In this document: positions 5,693 through 13,465 of the stretch, one piece after another | Layout: each line of letters starts with the position of its first letter | How positions within the stretch are numbered: the stretch's first letter is position 1 | Position numbers and translations under genes: made by a program | Assembly (NCBI GenBank): GCA_964566875.1 | Contig: CAZMJM010000014.1 | Coordinates: 1-18,563 of the forward strand | DNA: 18,563 bases | Reading direction: 5' to 3' | DNA from: CAZEQH01 sp964566875 | Lineage (GTDB): Bacteria > Patescibacteriota > Minisyncoccia > Minisyncoccales > JANBVM01 | Notes under the pieces: generated by a model | What the model was told of the DNA's origin: nothing | What the model saw: only the letters and a program-made list of their open reading frames with translations | Database searches by the model: none

Positions 5693-6637
5693 TTACTTCT
5701 CCCTTTTGTACAGCTTGAAGGCCTCTCCGGCATTCTTTCCTTCAACGGTGATGGCGTATATGGCATTACACATGGCGACCGCCTCGGAAAATCCCTTCTG
5801 GTGGATGTTCCTGCCCGTCGCATTACCGGATACTCCGACCTGAATCTGGTCATAGAGCCTCTGAAGGAAATCTTTAACGTCTACCGAAGAGCCTCCGGCG
5901 CAGACCACCCTGGTTCGTCCGGCGGCCAATACCGCTTCCCTCAGGGGTTCAGCCAGGTATTTACCGTCTTTTTTGGGAGCATTGATTTTTACAAAATCGC
6001 TGCCCAGGCTGGCGGCCACCCCGGTGGCTCCAGCTAGAAGGTGGGGGTCCTTTTCGTCGGGTACCGCCTTTCCTCGAGGGTAAATCCATAGAACGGTCAG
6101 GAGGCCGTTTTTATGGGCTTCATAAACCATCCGGGAGGCCTCCCTGAGCATCTCGGCCTCAAATTCGCTCCCCAGATACACGGTATACCCCACCGCCATT
6201 ATTTTTAACCTGGAAATTTTTCTGAATTCAACCGCCTCCGACACGTCTATTATCTTTCCGTTCAGAGGGTCGCGCTGCTCTGTCTTCACCAGATTGGTCT
6301 TAGAATTAAGTTTAATGAGGTACTGGACATCCTTGTAGTCTTTTCCGTACCTGGCTATCAGCCCCAATTGGGTCGCCAGGACACCTATCTTGGCCTTTTT
6401 AGCCACGCGAAACAGATGCTCGGGAGAAGCGTCGTCAGGATGGATACCCTCTCCGTAGAAGTCGTTGTTCAGGTGCTCCACCTTCTGGTCTCCGGCAAAG
6501 AGCATCAGTCTCCCGGAACCGTGGGTCATGCTCAGGAAATTACTGACATAGGTCTTCTTCATCTTCTCGGGAACGTCAGCCGGGACCTTTACTTCTTTGG
6601 CCGTTATTTTTAATTTTCTCTTAATTTTATTCGCCAT
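5693..6637 (-). CDS. fba: Class I fructose-bisphosphate aldolase, archaeal type (DhnA/DeoC-like)
   Basis: Interconverts fructose 1,6-bisphosphate with glyceraldehyde 3-phosphate and dihydroxyacetone phosphate through a Schiff base. The (beta/alpha)8 features of the archaeal-type/LsrF group are visible: LFAGDQKVEHLN (about 46-57) near the first strand, GYTVYLGSEFE (150-160), LTVLWIYPRG (180-189), SDFVKINAP (213-221) with the likely Schiff-base K217, and VVCAGGSS plus GVSGNATGRNI for phosphate binding. It is unrelated in sequence to the classical muscle-type and zinc class II enzymes. It starts 4 nt after the fbp stop, so the two are one operon. In some archaea this activity is fused in a bifunctional FBPA/P; here a separate phosphatase is present. 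There is no Shine-Dalgarno before ATG. Confidence 0.88.
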   Translation of the reverse strand: MANKIKRKLKITAKEVKVPADVPEKMKKTYVSNFLSMTHGSGRLMLFAGDQKVEHLNNDFYGEGIHPDDASPEHLFRVAKKAKIGVLATQLGLIARYGKDYKDVQYLIKLNSKTNLVKTEQRDPLNGKIIDVSEAVEFRKISRLKIMAVGYTVYLGSEFEAEMLREASRMVYEAHKNGLLTVLWIYPRGKAVPDEKDPHLLAGATGVAASLGSDFVKINAPKKDGKYLAEPLREAVLAAGRTRVVCAGGSSVDVKDFLQRLYDQIQVGVSGNATGRNIHQKGFSEAVAMCNAIYAITVEGKNAGEAFKLYKREK

Positions 6638-6641
6638 AGTT

Positions 6642-7532
6642 TTACTTCTTTTTAGCTAATTTTTTCTCCAGTTTTTCTACCAGGTTTTTGCTCCCCACAT
6701 AGGTAGGAGTCCGCTGCTGCAGGGATTTATATTCCACATCAAGGATGGACTCCTTTCCGTTAGAAGACCTGCCTCCGGCCCGCTCGATGATAAAGGAAAT
6801 GGAGTTGGACTCAGACACTATCCTGAGTTTACCGTCGGGTTTACCTTTAAGCATCGGGTAAGCAAAAATACCGCCGTAGTGGAGAATCTGATTGGCATCT
6901 CCCACGAAGGAGCCGCCGTATCTCAATTTATATCCGCTCTTCTCAACTTCCTGTACGAACTCTTCAAACTCCGGCAGCCAGTCTTTTCTCAAGCCGCCTA
7001 CGCTGTATAGCTTGCCCTTCTGGGGAATTTTCATATTGGAATCGGTGAGAACAAAACCCTCCGTGGTAAGCATAAACTCATAGACTCCCTTCTTGGTGGC
7101 ATATACCAGGGTATCCACCGGTCCGTAAAGCATATAGAGGGCGGCTTCCAGGTTTCTGCCCGGCGTAGGCAGTTCCCTTTTATAAATCCCTATGATGGTC
7201 CCCACCAGGTTATTGCTCTCTATGTTGGAGGAGCCGTCCAGAGGGTCCAGGGTAATATTGAAAACTCCTCCCTTGCTCATCTCTACTATATCCGACTCTT
7301 CTTCGGACGCCAGCCCTTTTACCAGACCGGTTTTTTTAAGCTCTGAGATAATGAAGTCGTTGGCCCAGTCGTCAACCACAAGCTGAATCTCGCCATACAC
7401 ATTTTTCATGTTGGTGCTGCCCCTCCTGTAGGGAAGCTCTCTTCTTATCATTTCGCACATCTTGCTGATTTCAAATATCAAAGACGCCAGCTTCCTGTCG
7501 GTATGTTTAAGTAAGTGCTGTTTTAGTAACAT
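6642..7532 (-). CDS. fbp: Fructose-1,6-bisphosphatase, class 1
   Basis: Hydrolyses fructose 1,6-bisphosphate to fructose 6-phosphate, the committed gluconeogenic step. The metal-site motifs are present: LASEEE (74-79), DPLDGSSNIE (96-105) and the glutamate in KLRIVSESNS (E241, usually LYE in this family). RYGGSFVGDANQILHYGG (204-221) replaces the canonical R-YVGSMVADVHR segment, and ERAGGRSSNG (250-259) is the C-terminal hallmark. The 296 aa are slightly short against ~330. The pairing with aldolase 4 nt downstream supports the role. An operator-like inverted repeat overlaps the likely -10 region upstream. Confidence 0.93.
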   Translation of the reverse strand: MLLKQHLLKHTDRKLASLIFEISKMCEMIRRELPYRRGSTNMKNVYGEIQLVVDDWANDFIISELKKTGLVKGLASEEESDIVEMSKGGVFNITLDPLDGSSNIESNNLVGTIIGIYKRELPTPGRNLEAALYMLYGPVDTLVYATKKGVYEFMLTTEGFVLTDSNMKIPQKGKLYSVGGLRKDWLPEFEEFVQEVEKSGYKLRYGGSFVGDANQILHYGGIFAYPMLKGKPDGKLRIVSESNSISFIIERAGGRSSNGKESILDVEYKSLQQRTPTYVGSKNLVEKLEKKLAKKK

Positions 7533-7551
7533 GTTGATAAGTTTTTTATTC

Positions 7552-7573
7552 CAACAGGATTATATTCCTGTTG
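7552..7573. promoter_or_regulatory. Operator-like inverted repeat over the fbp -10 box
   Basis: CAACAGGA (7552-7559) and TCCTGTTG (7566-7573) form a perfect 8-bp inverted repeat around six bases. On the minus strand it surrounds TATAAT (7564-7559), placed about 27 nt before the fbp ATG. No good -35 is present, and no T run follows, so an operator for an activator or repressor is more likely than a terminator. Confidence 0.45.
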
Positions 7574-7624
7574 CTTTGATGCTTCGGTAAAGCTCGGTAT
7601 CAACCCTGTTCTATCCCGTTACGT

Positions 7625-7652
7625 CCCGCTTTGTCCTGAGTTTGCCGAAGGG
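7625..7652 (+). repeat. Interspersed GC-rich repeat, copy A
   Basis: CCCGCTTTGTCC followed by TGAGTTTGCCGAAGGG recurs in inverted orientation at 18460-18498, where 11 extra bases separate the two blocks. It lies in the 153-nt spacer between pps and fbp and is likely a dispersed genomic repeat. Confidence 0.7.
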
Positions 7653-7685
7653 AGCGTGTCGAGGGAAGCCGGGTCGAAAGAAACT

Positions 7686-10067
7686 TCACCGAAGAGTTGA
7701 CCTTTTTTTAGCAAGAGACAGGGTGGTCTTGATGACCGTGTCAGGGTTGAGAGAGATCGCTCCTATCCCCTGCTTCAATAAAAATTCGGCAAACTTCGGG
7801 AAATAGCTGGGAGCCTCCCCACAGATGCCGACATACTTTTTTCGCTTGTTGCATTCCGCGATAACCGAGGCAATCATCTTTTTCACGGCCTTGTTCCTCT
7901 CGTCCCCTATGTAGGCTATCTTAGCACTGTCCCTGTCCATCCCCAAGGTAAGTTGAGTGAGGTCATTGGAACCGATGCTCATGCCGTCAAAGATTTCCAG
8001 AAATTCCCTGGCCAGAACGACATTGGAGGGTATCTCGCACATGACAATGACCTTCAAGTCGTCCTTGCCTTTCTTTAATCCGCTCTTGGCCATCAGGTCA
8101 ATGACCTTCTTTCCCTCCTCCGGAGTCCGGCAGAAGGGAATCATCACCCAGATATTCTTCAGCCCGAAGACTTCCCTGGCTTTCTTTAGAGCCTGACATT
8201 CCATCTCAAAGGCCGGCTGGTATTCTTTGTCATAGTATCTTGATGCTCCCCTCCAGCCAATCATGGGATTCGATTCCGTGGGTTCGAATTCTTCGCCTCC
8301 GATAAGGGCGGCGTATTCATTGGTCTTGAAATCGGAAAGTCTGACTATGACGCTCTTGGGATAGAAGGCGGCCGCTATCTGGGCGACGCCCTCTGCCAGC
8401 TTGTCGATGAAATATTCCTTTTTATCTTTGTATCCTGAGGTCAATTCGTCTATCTTTGCCTTCACCTTCTTGTCTTTTATCCTGGCGTAGTGATAGAGAG
8501 CCAGAGGGTGTATCCTTATCTTCTCGGCGATGATAAATTCTTCCCTGGCCAAACCCACTCCTTCGGCGGGCAGGAAAGACGCTTTAAAGGCAGCCTCCGG
8601 GGCTCCCACATTCAAGACTATCTTTACCGGCAGGTCCGGAATCTTCTTGAGGTCGTATCTCTTTATCTTAAAGGGAACCTTACCGGCGAATATCCTTCCC
8701 TTGGTGCAGTCCACCGTCACCTCCATCCCCGTCTTCAGCGTTTTGGTTGCCTCCTGGGTGCCTACTATGCATGGAATACCCAATTCACGGCTGACGATGG
8801 CGGCATGGGCCGTCTTGCCCCCTTCGTCGGTTACGATGGCGGCGGCCATTCTCATGATTGGCACCCAGTCGGGGTCGGTCATGGTAGTTACCAGCACCTC
8901 TCCCTTTCTGAAATCCTCTATGTTGGAAACGCTGGAAATCACCTTCACCTTCCCCTGGCCTATCTTGTTGCCTACGGGGATACCCGTCAGTAAAGGTTTC
9001 CCCTTCGCCTTTATCTCGTACTCCTGGTATGTCTTTCCGGCGTTCGGGGTGTGGACTGTTTCGGGTCTTGCCTGCACAATGAAAAGCCGGCCGGTCTTGC
9101 CGTCTTTGGCCCATTCTATGTCCTGGGGAAATCTGTAGTAATCTTCTATCTCTGCCGCCCATCCTGCCAGAACAAGAACCTCCTGGTCGGTGAGGGAAAG
9201 TTTTTTCTGATTGGCGGGCTTGACGTTTACCTCTTTCAATCCCCCGCTCTTGCCGTAGACGTATTTTTTGTTCTTGCGGCCCAGATTTTTTATGATGATT
9301 GATTTGTATCCTTTTTTAAGGGTTGGTTTGAACACGTAGAACTCGTCGGGAGTAATCTTCCCCTGCACTATCATTTCTCCCACTCCGAATATGGAATTTA
9401 TCAGCACCACATTCTTGAAGCCCGTTTCCGTATCAATGGTAAACATCACCCCTGAAGAAGCCAGGTCTGACCTGACCATCTTCTGCACTCCGACGGACAG
9501 GGCCACTTTAAGATGTTTGAATCCCTTTTCTTCGCGGTATGATATGGCTCGGTCGGTAAAAAGAGATGCCAGGCAGTTTTTAATGGTTTTCAACAGTTCC
9601 TTCTCGCCCTTGACGTTGAGGAAGGTCTCCATCTGGCCGGCGAAGGAAGCGGTTTTCAGGTCTTCTGCGGTAGCGGACGACCTCACCGCCACGTCCGTTT
9701 GCTTCTCGCGATAATTGGCGGAGAGTTTACGGTAATTCTTCAGCAATTCTTCTTTGAGGTCCTTCGGGAAATCGCTCTTGATTATCATTTCCCTGGCGGC
9801 CTTCCCGGTTTTTTTCAGGCTTTCCAGGCTCTCGGGATTGAACTTCTTGAAGATTTTCTTAAGTTCTCCATCTATCCCGTTTTCCTTCAGAAAATACCGG
9901 TAGGCATGAGAGGTCAAGGCGAAACCGTTGGGGATATTTATTCCTTTCTTAGTCAGGTTGGAATACATTTCCCCGAGAGAGGCGTTCTTACCGCCTACCA
10001 ATGGAGTATCCTTCTTGGATATCTCGCTGAACCATAATACGTATTTTTTATTTTTTCCTTTTGCCAT
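7686..10067 (-). CDS. ppsA: Phosphoenolpyruvate synthase (pyruvate, water dikinase)
   Basis: Makes PEP, AMP and phosphate from pyruvate and ATP, the entry step of gluconeogenesis. All three parts are intact over 793 aa, the normal length. The N-terminal ATP-binding part shows VGGKNASLGEM (24-34) and VRSSATAEDLKTASFAGQ (128-145). The swivelling domain holds the phosphocarrier H421 in GGKTAHAAIVSRELG. The C-terminal PEP/pyruvate barrel shows RLSDFKTNEY, NPMIGWRG, SIGSNDLTQLTLGMDRD (698-713 region) and the catalytic C749 in GICGEAPS. PPDK is excluded by length and by this motif set. The start ATG lies inside the acs 3' end (20-nt overlap, different frame), so pps is translated from the acs transcript. 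Confidence 0.96.
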   Translation of the reverse strand: MAKGKNKKYVLWFSEISKKDTPLVGGKNASLGEMYSNLTKKGINIPNGFALTSHAYRYFLKENGIDGELKKIFKKFNPESLESLKKTGKAAREMIIKSDFPKDLKEELLKNYRKLSANYREKQTDVAVRSSATAEDLKTASFAGQMETFLNVKGEKELLKTIKNCLASLFTDRAISYREEKGFKHLKVALSVGVQKMVRSDLASSGVMFTIDTETGFKNVVLINSIFGVGEMIVQGKITPDEFYVFKPTLKKGYKSIIIKNLGRKNKKYVYGKSGGLKEVNVKPANQKKLSLTDQEVLVLAGWAAEIEDYYRFPQDIEWAKDGKTGRLFIVQARPETVHTPNAGKTYQEYEIKAKGKPLLTGIPVGNKIGQGKVKVISSVSNIEDFRKGEVLVTTMTDPDWVPIMRMAAAIVTDEGGKTAHAAIVSRELGIPCIVGTQEATKTLKTGMEVTVDCTKGRIFAGKVPFKIKRYDLKKIPDLPVKIVLNVGAPEAAFKASFLPAEGVGLAREEFIIAEKIRIHPLALYHYARIKDKKVKAKIDELTSGYKDKKEYFIDKLAEGVAQIAAAFYPKSVIVRLSDFKTNEYAALIGGEEFEPTESNPMIGWRGASRYYDKEYQPAFEMECQALKKAREVFGLKNIWVMIPFCRTPEEGKKVIDLMAKSGLKKGKDDLKVIVMCEIPSNVVLAREFLEIFDGMSIGSNDLTQLTLGMDRDSAKIAYIGDERNKAVKKMIASVIAECNKRKKYVGICGEAPSYFPKFAEFLLKQGIGAISLNPDTVIKTTLSLAKKRSTLR

Positions 10068-11982
10068 CTTTTTTGATTACTTCCTTAACTTGTCTAACAG
10101 AAGAAGGGTTGGACAGAGTCGAAAGGTCACCCAAGGGCTCTCCGGTGAAGAGCCTCCTGAGAATTCTTCTCATTATTTTACCGCTTCTAGTTTTGGGAAG
10201 GTCAGCAACCAGATAGACCTTCTCCGGAAGAGCTATCGGGCCTATTTCCTGTCGGACCAGAAGAACCAGTTCCTTTGACAGCTCTTTAATCTTTACCTTA
10301 CCTTTTGGAACTACGAAAACCACGGGCACCTCACCCTTTATCTTGTGGGGCATGCCAACCACGGCACACTCTGCCACCTTTTTGTGTTTGGAAAGAATGT
10401 TCTCCAGCTCTCCGGTACAGACCCGATGCCCGGCTACCTTTATGACATCGTCTGCCCTGCCCAAAATCCTGATCAACCCGTTACTGTCCTTGAAGGCCTT
10501 ATCCTCGGTAAAGTAAACCTTATCGCCATACTCGCTCCAGTAGGTCTTTTTGTATTTGCTGGGATTCTTATAAACTCCTCTAAGCAGGCCCGGGTTGAAG
10601 GGGGGAAGGATAACCAAGTTGCCCTCCTTATTAGCAGGCACGTGTTTGCCCTTATCGTTAAAGATGTCGAACCTGATGCCGGGGAAAGGCAGTCCGGCGT
10701 AAGCCGGCTTGAAGGGCCCTATTCCCGGCAGGGAGGTAATCAGAATGCCTCCCGTTTCGGTCTGCCACCAGGTGTCCACGACCGGACACTTCTTTTTTCC
10801 CACCTCACGGTAATACCAGAGCCAGGAGCTTTCATCAATGGGTTCCCCCACAGAACCCAGGAGCCTGAGGGTGTTGAGGTTGTGGCCCTTCAATAGTCCC
10901 TCGCCATACTTCTGGAACATCCTGATGGCCGTTGGAGCGGTGTAAAAAATGGTGACCCCGTGTTTTTCGATAAGGCCGGCCCAACGGTCAGGGTTAGGCC
11001 AGTCTGGCGCCCCCTCAAAGATTAATACCGTAGCCCCGTTCAATAGGGGGGAATAAACGGAATAGGTATGTCCCGTAATCCAGCCGACATCAGCCGTTGA
11101 CCAGAAAATATCCTCATCCTTCATGTCGAATATCAGCTTTCCAGTCCAGAGGGCCTGCACGGTATATCCGCCGCAGACGTGAACACATCCCTTAGGCTTT
11201 CCGGTGGAGCCTGAGGTATAAAGAATGAACAGGGTATCCTCGCTGTTCATGACGGCAGGTTCGCACTCGTCTTTCTGTCCCCTCTTGATTTCTTCCCACC
11301 AGAGGTCTCTGCCCTTTTGCCAGGAAACCTTATTGCCCGCCCTTTTGACCACTATCATTTTCCGAACGTTGGTATCTTTCAGACCGGCCACCGCCTTTTT
11401 GTAGAGGTCAATGACCTTCCCGCGGCGATAATAACCGTCGGCCGTAATCAGAATTTTAGCCTGGGTGTCTTGAAGCCTTACCTTCAGGGCATTGGAGGAA
11501 AAGGCGGAGAAGACCACGCTGTGTATCGCTCCTATCCTGGCACAGGCCAGCATGGATATCACTACCTCGGGAATCATCGGAAGGTATATCCCTACCTTGT
11601 CACCCTTCTTCACCCCTAAACCCTTAAGGGCGTTGGCGACCCTGTTGACCTTTCTGTAAAGCTGGTAGTAAGTGAAAATTCTTGGCTTCTCCTCGGGCAG
11701 CTCCGGTTCCCAGATGAGAGCCACCTTATTCTTCCTATCCTGAAGGTTTAGGTCCAAAGCGTTGTAGGTGATGTTCAGCTTTCCGTCCTCAAACCACTTA
11801 AAATGGGGCGGTTTATGGGAAAAAATCTTCTTGGGTTCTTTGAACCAGACCACCTCTTTGGCCAGCTCTCCCCAGAACTCCAGAGGGTCTTTCAGGGAAC
11901 TGCGATAAATCTTTTTGTCATCGACCCATGCCTGTTTTTTAAAATCCGGGCCGGGATAATAAAGTTTTCCTTTCTTCTTCAT
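10048..11982 (-). CDS. acs: Acetyl-CoA synthetase, AMP-forming
   Basis: Activates acetate to acetyl-CoA via acetyl-AMP. The ANL-superfamily core is clear: the phosphate loop YTSGSTGKPKG (255-265), the aromatic motif DTWWQTETGG (403-412) in which the tryptophan limits the pocket to acetate-sized acids, GRADDVIKVAGHR (508-520) at the hinge, and PKTRSGKIMRR (596-606) with the catalytic lysine K602, a known acetylation target in the family. Length (644 aa) is typical of Acs. Propionyl-CoA synthetase is less likely given WWQTETGG. Many CPR genomes carry the ADP-forming acetyl-CoA synthetase, so this AMP-forming enzyme is notable. It overlaps pps by 20 nt and has a promoter about 35 nt upstream. 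Confidence 0.95.
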   Translation of the reverse strand: MKKKGKLYYPGPDFKKQAWVDDKKIYRSSLKDPLEFWGELAKEVVWFKEPKKIFSHKPPHFKWFEDGKLNITYNALDLNLQDRKNKVALIWEPELPEEKPRIFTYYQLYRKVNRVANALKGLGVKKGDKVGIYLPMIPEVVISMLACARIGAIHSVVFSAFSSNALKVRLQDTQAKILITADGYYRRGKVIDLYKKAVAGLKDTNVRKMIVVKRAGNKVSWQKGRDLWWEEIKRGQKDECEPAVMNSEDTLFILYTSGSTGKPKGCVHVCGGYTVQALWTGKLIFDMKDEDIFWSTADVGWITGHTYSVYSPLLNGATVLIFEGAPDWPNPDRWAGLIEKHGVTIFYTAPTAIRMFQKYGEGLLKGHNLNTLRLLGSVGEPIDESSWLWYYREVGKKKCPVVDTWWQTETGGILITSLPGIGPFKPAYAGLPFPGIRFDIFNDKGKHVPANKEGNLVILPPFNPGLLRGVYKNPSKYKKTYWSEYGDKVYFTEDKAFKDSNGLIRILGRADDVIKVAGHRVCTGELENILSKHKKVAECAVVGMPHKIKGEVPVVFVVPKGKVKIKELSKELVLLVRQEIGPIALPEKVYLVADLPKTRSGKIMRRILRRLFTGEPLGDLSTLSNPSSVRQVKEVIKKDGKRKK

Positions 11983-12023
11983 AAGTTTAGTTGGTTTAAA
12001 AAGCTTATTTTTTATATATTTTA

Positions 12024-12052
12024 AGTATACCGTAATTAAAAAAGAGAGGCAA
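12024..12052 (-). promoter_or_regulatory. acs promoter overlapping the gap terminator
   Basis: On the minus strand TTGCCT (12052-12047), a 17-nt spacer and TATACT (12029-12024) give a plausible promoter, starting transcription near 12017. Its -35 lies in the loop and arm of the gap terminator hairpin, so the end of one unit and the start of the next share DNA. Confidence 0.5.
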
Positions 12053-12064
12053 AGACTCTCTTTT
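12038..12064 (-). terminator. Intrinsic terminator of gap
   Basis: On the minus strand AAAAGAGAG (12064-12056) pairs with CTCTCTTTT (12048-12040), with a seven-base loop and a run of six T reaching 12038. It lies about 37 nt after the gap stop codon. Confidence 0.8.
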
Positions 12065-12101
12065 GGATAAAATGGTATTTAGACTTACAAGGTAGGACAG
12101 A

Positions 12102-13127
12102 CTACTTTAGTTGTTCGGCGACAAACTCTGCGAAATCGGCCAATCGGGTAGCATAACCGTGTTCGTTGTCATACCATCCCAGCACCTTTACCATATTGTC
12201 TATGGCTTTAGTAAACGGGGAATCTACAACGGCCGAAAAAGAATTACCGATATAATCAGACGAAACAAGGGGAGCATCTTCTACGCCCAGTATTCCCTCC
12301 ATCCTCGTCTCTTTTGAGGCTTTCTTAAACACATAGTTTACTTCCTGGGCAGTAGTTTTTTTCTCTACTTCGCAGACTAAGTCCACGATGGAAACCGTAG
12401 GGGTGGGTACCCTCACGGCGATGCCGTCCAGCTTCCCTTTAAGTTCTGGGATAACATTGCCTATGGCCTTGGCCGCTCCCGTGGTGGTGGGAATGGTGTT
12501 GATAGCGGCGGCCCTGGCTCTTCTCAAATCTTTATGGGGAAGGTCAAGAATCTTCTGGTCGTTGGTGTATGAATGAATGGTGGTCATAAAGCCCCTAACC
12601 AGACCAAAATTATCGTTTAGCACCTTAGCTATAGGGGCCAGACAGTTGGTGGTGCAGGAAGCCATGTCGTACACGTGATGGTCTTTCAGGTCCAGCTTGT
12701 CCTCGTTGACCCCCAGCACGTAGGAAGGAATTTTATCCGGATCCTTGGAGGGTGCGGAAATTATTACCTTTTTGGCTCCGGCTTCCAGGTGCCGGGAGGC
12801 CCCATCGTAATCCCTGAAAACGCCAGTGCACTCAAGAACGATATCCACGCCCATTTCTTTCCAGGGCAGAGCGGCCGGATCTTTCTCGGCCAATATCTTA
12901 ATACCCTCCTCTTCCTTAGTCCCATTAATAAATAGCCTGTCGCCGCGGGCCTTTACCGGTTTCTTATAAACTCCGTAAACGGAGTCGTATCTCAAGAGGT
13001 GAGCCAGAGTCTCCGGTTCCGTCAAATCGTTAATAGCCACTATTTCAACCCCGGGGCGCTTTTCCATAAGCTGACGAAAGACCGCCCTCCCTATTCTCCC
13101 GAAACCATTAATGGCGATTTTTTTCAT
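12102..13127 (-). CDS. gap: Glyceraldehyde-3-phosphate dehydrogenase
   Basis: Interconverts glyceraldehyde 3-phosphate and 1,3-bisphosphoglycerate with NAD(P). The N-terminal Rossmann motif is INGFGRIGR (6-14), and the adenosine-ribose-binding acidic residue is in AINDL (D34), which favours NAD. The catalytic site is ASCTTNCLAP with C158, and H185 lies in TTIHSYTND. GWYDNEHGYATR near the C-terminus is also canonical. Length 341 aa is standard. It stands alone between two terminators, with its own promoter, so it is expressed apart from the acs-pps unit. It serves both glycolysis and gluconeogenesis. No Shine-Dalgarno precedes ATG. Confidence 0.97.
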   Translation of the reverse strand: MKKIAINGFGRIGRAVFRQLMEKRPGVEIVAINDLTEPETLAHLLRYDSVYGVYKKPVKARGDRLFINGTKEEEGIKILAEKDPAALPWKEMGVDIVLECTGVFRDYDGASRHLEAGAKKVIISAPSKDPDKIPSYVLGVNEDKLDLKDHHVYDMASCTTNCLAPIAKVLNDNFGLVRGFMTTIHSYTNDQKILDLPHKDLRRARAAAINTIPTTTGAAKAIGNVIPELKGKLDGIAVRVPTPTVSIVDLVCEVEKKTTAQEVNYVFKKASKETRMEGILGVEDAPLVSSDYIGNSFSAVVDSPFTKAIDNMVKVLGWYDNEHGYATRLADFAEFVAEQLK

Positions 13128-13159
13128 ATTGCTTTAATTGTTTGTCCTGTTATTAATCT

Positions 13160-13189
13160 ATTATATAAACAATCATAAAATATGTCCAA
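13160..13189 (-). promoter_or_regulatory. gap promoter
   Basis: On the minus strand TTGGAC (13189-13184), an 18-nt spacer and TATAAT (13165-13160) form a sigma70-type promoter about 33 nt before the gap ATG. It begins immediately after the terminator of the upstream redox unit. Confidence 0.6.
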
Positions 13190-13217
13190 AAAAAATACAG
13201 CCTTGAGCTGTATTTTT
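13187..13217. terminator. Strong intrinsic terminator after the glutaredoxin gene
   Basis: AAAATACAGC (13192-13201) and GCTGTATTTT (13207-13216) form a 10-bp stem with a five-base loop. On the minus strand it is followed by a run of eight or more T, ending the dsbA-like/grx transcript just after the grx stop codon. Confidence 0.88.
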
Positions 13218-13221
13218 CTTT

Positions 13222-13449
13222 CTAAAGTTTGAGCAGTTGGGATATCCTTACCTTGTCGAAGCCGACAACTATCTCGCCGTCAATGTCTATGACGGGAACA
13301 CCCATCTGACCGGATTTTTCAATCATTTCCTCCCTGGCTTCTGCGTTCTCCGCGACATCCAGGTCTTCAAACTCTATCTTATGATCCTTGAGAAATTGCT
13401 TCAGACTGACGCAGAAAGGACAAACCTTGGTGCTGTATACTTTTACCAT
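13222..13449 (-). CDS. Glutaredoxin-like / NrdH-type redoxin, 75 aa
   Basis: A small cytoplasmic thiol-disulfide carrier. The thioredoxin-fold start VKVYSTKVCPFC has the active site C10-P-F-C13, and the cis-proline loop is GVPVIDIDG (P52). Length (75 aa) matches NrdH and short glutaredoxins. It has no signal peptide or membrane segment. It begins 16 nt after the stop codon of the DsbA-like gene and is followed by a strong terminator, so the two share a transcript. Partners are unknown; ribonucleotide reductase or the neighbouring thiol proteins are options. There is no Shine-Dalgarno. Confidence 0.88.
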   Translation of the reverse strand: MVKVYSTKVCPFCVSLKQFLKDHKIEFEDLDVAENAEAREEMIEKSGQMGVPVIDIDGEIVVGFDKVRISQLLKL

Positions 13450-13465
13450 AAACTAAGATTTTATG

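Noticed and set aside
8490..9138. Long plus-strand ORFs of 167 and 202 aa opposite pps
   Set aside because: They are antisense shadows of a complete, motif-rich PEP synthase and show no recognisable domain.
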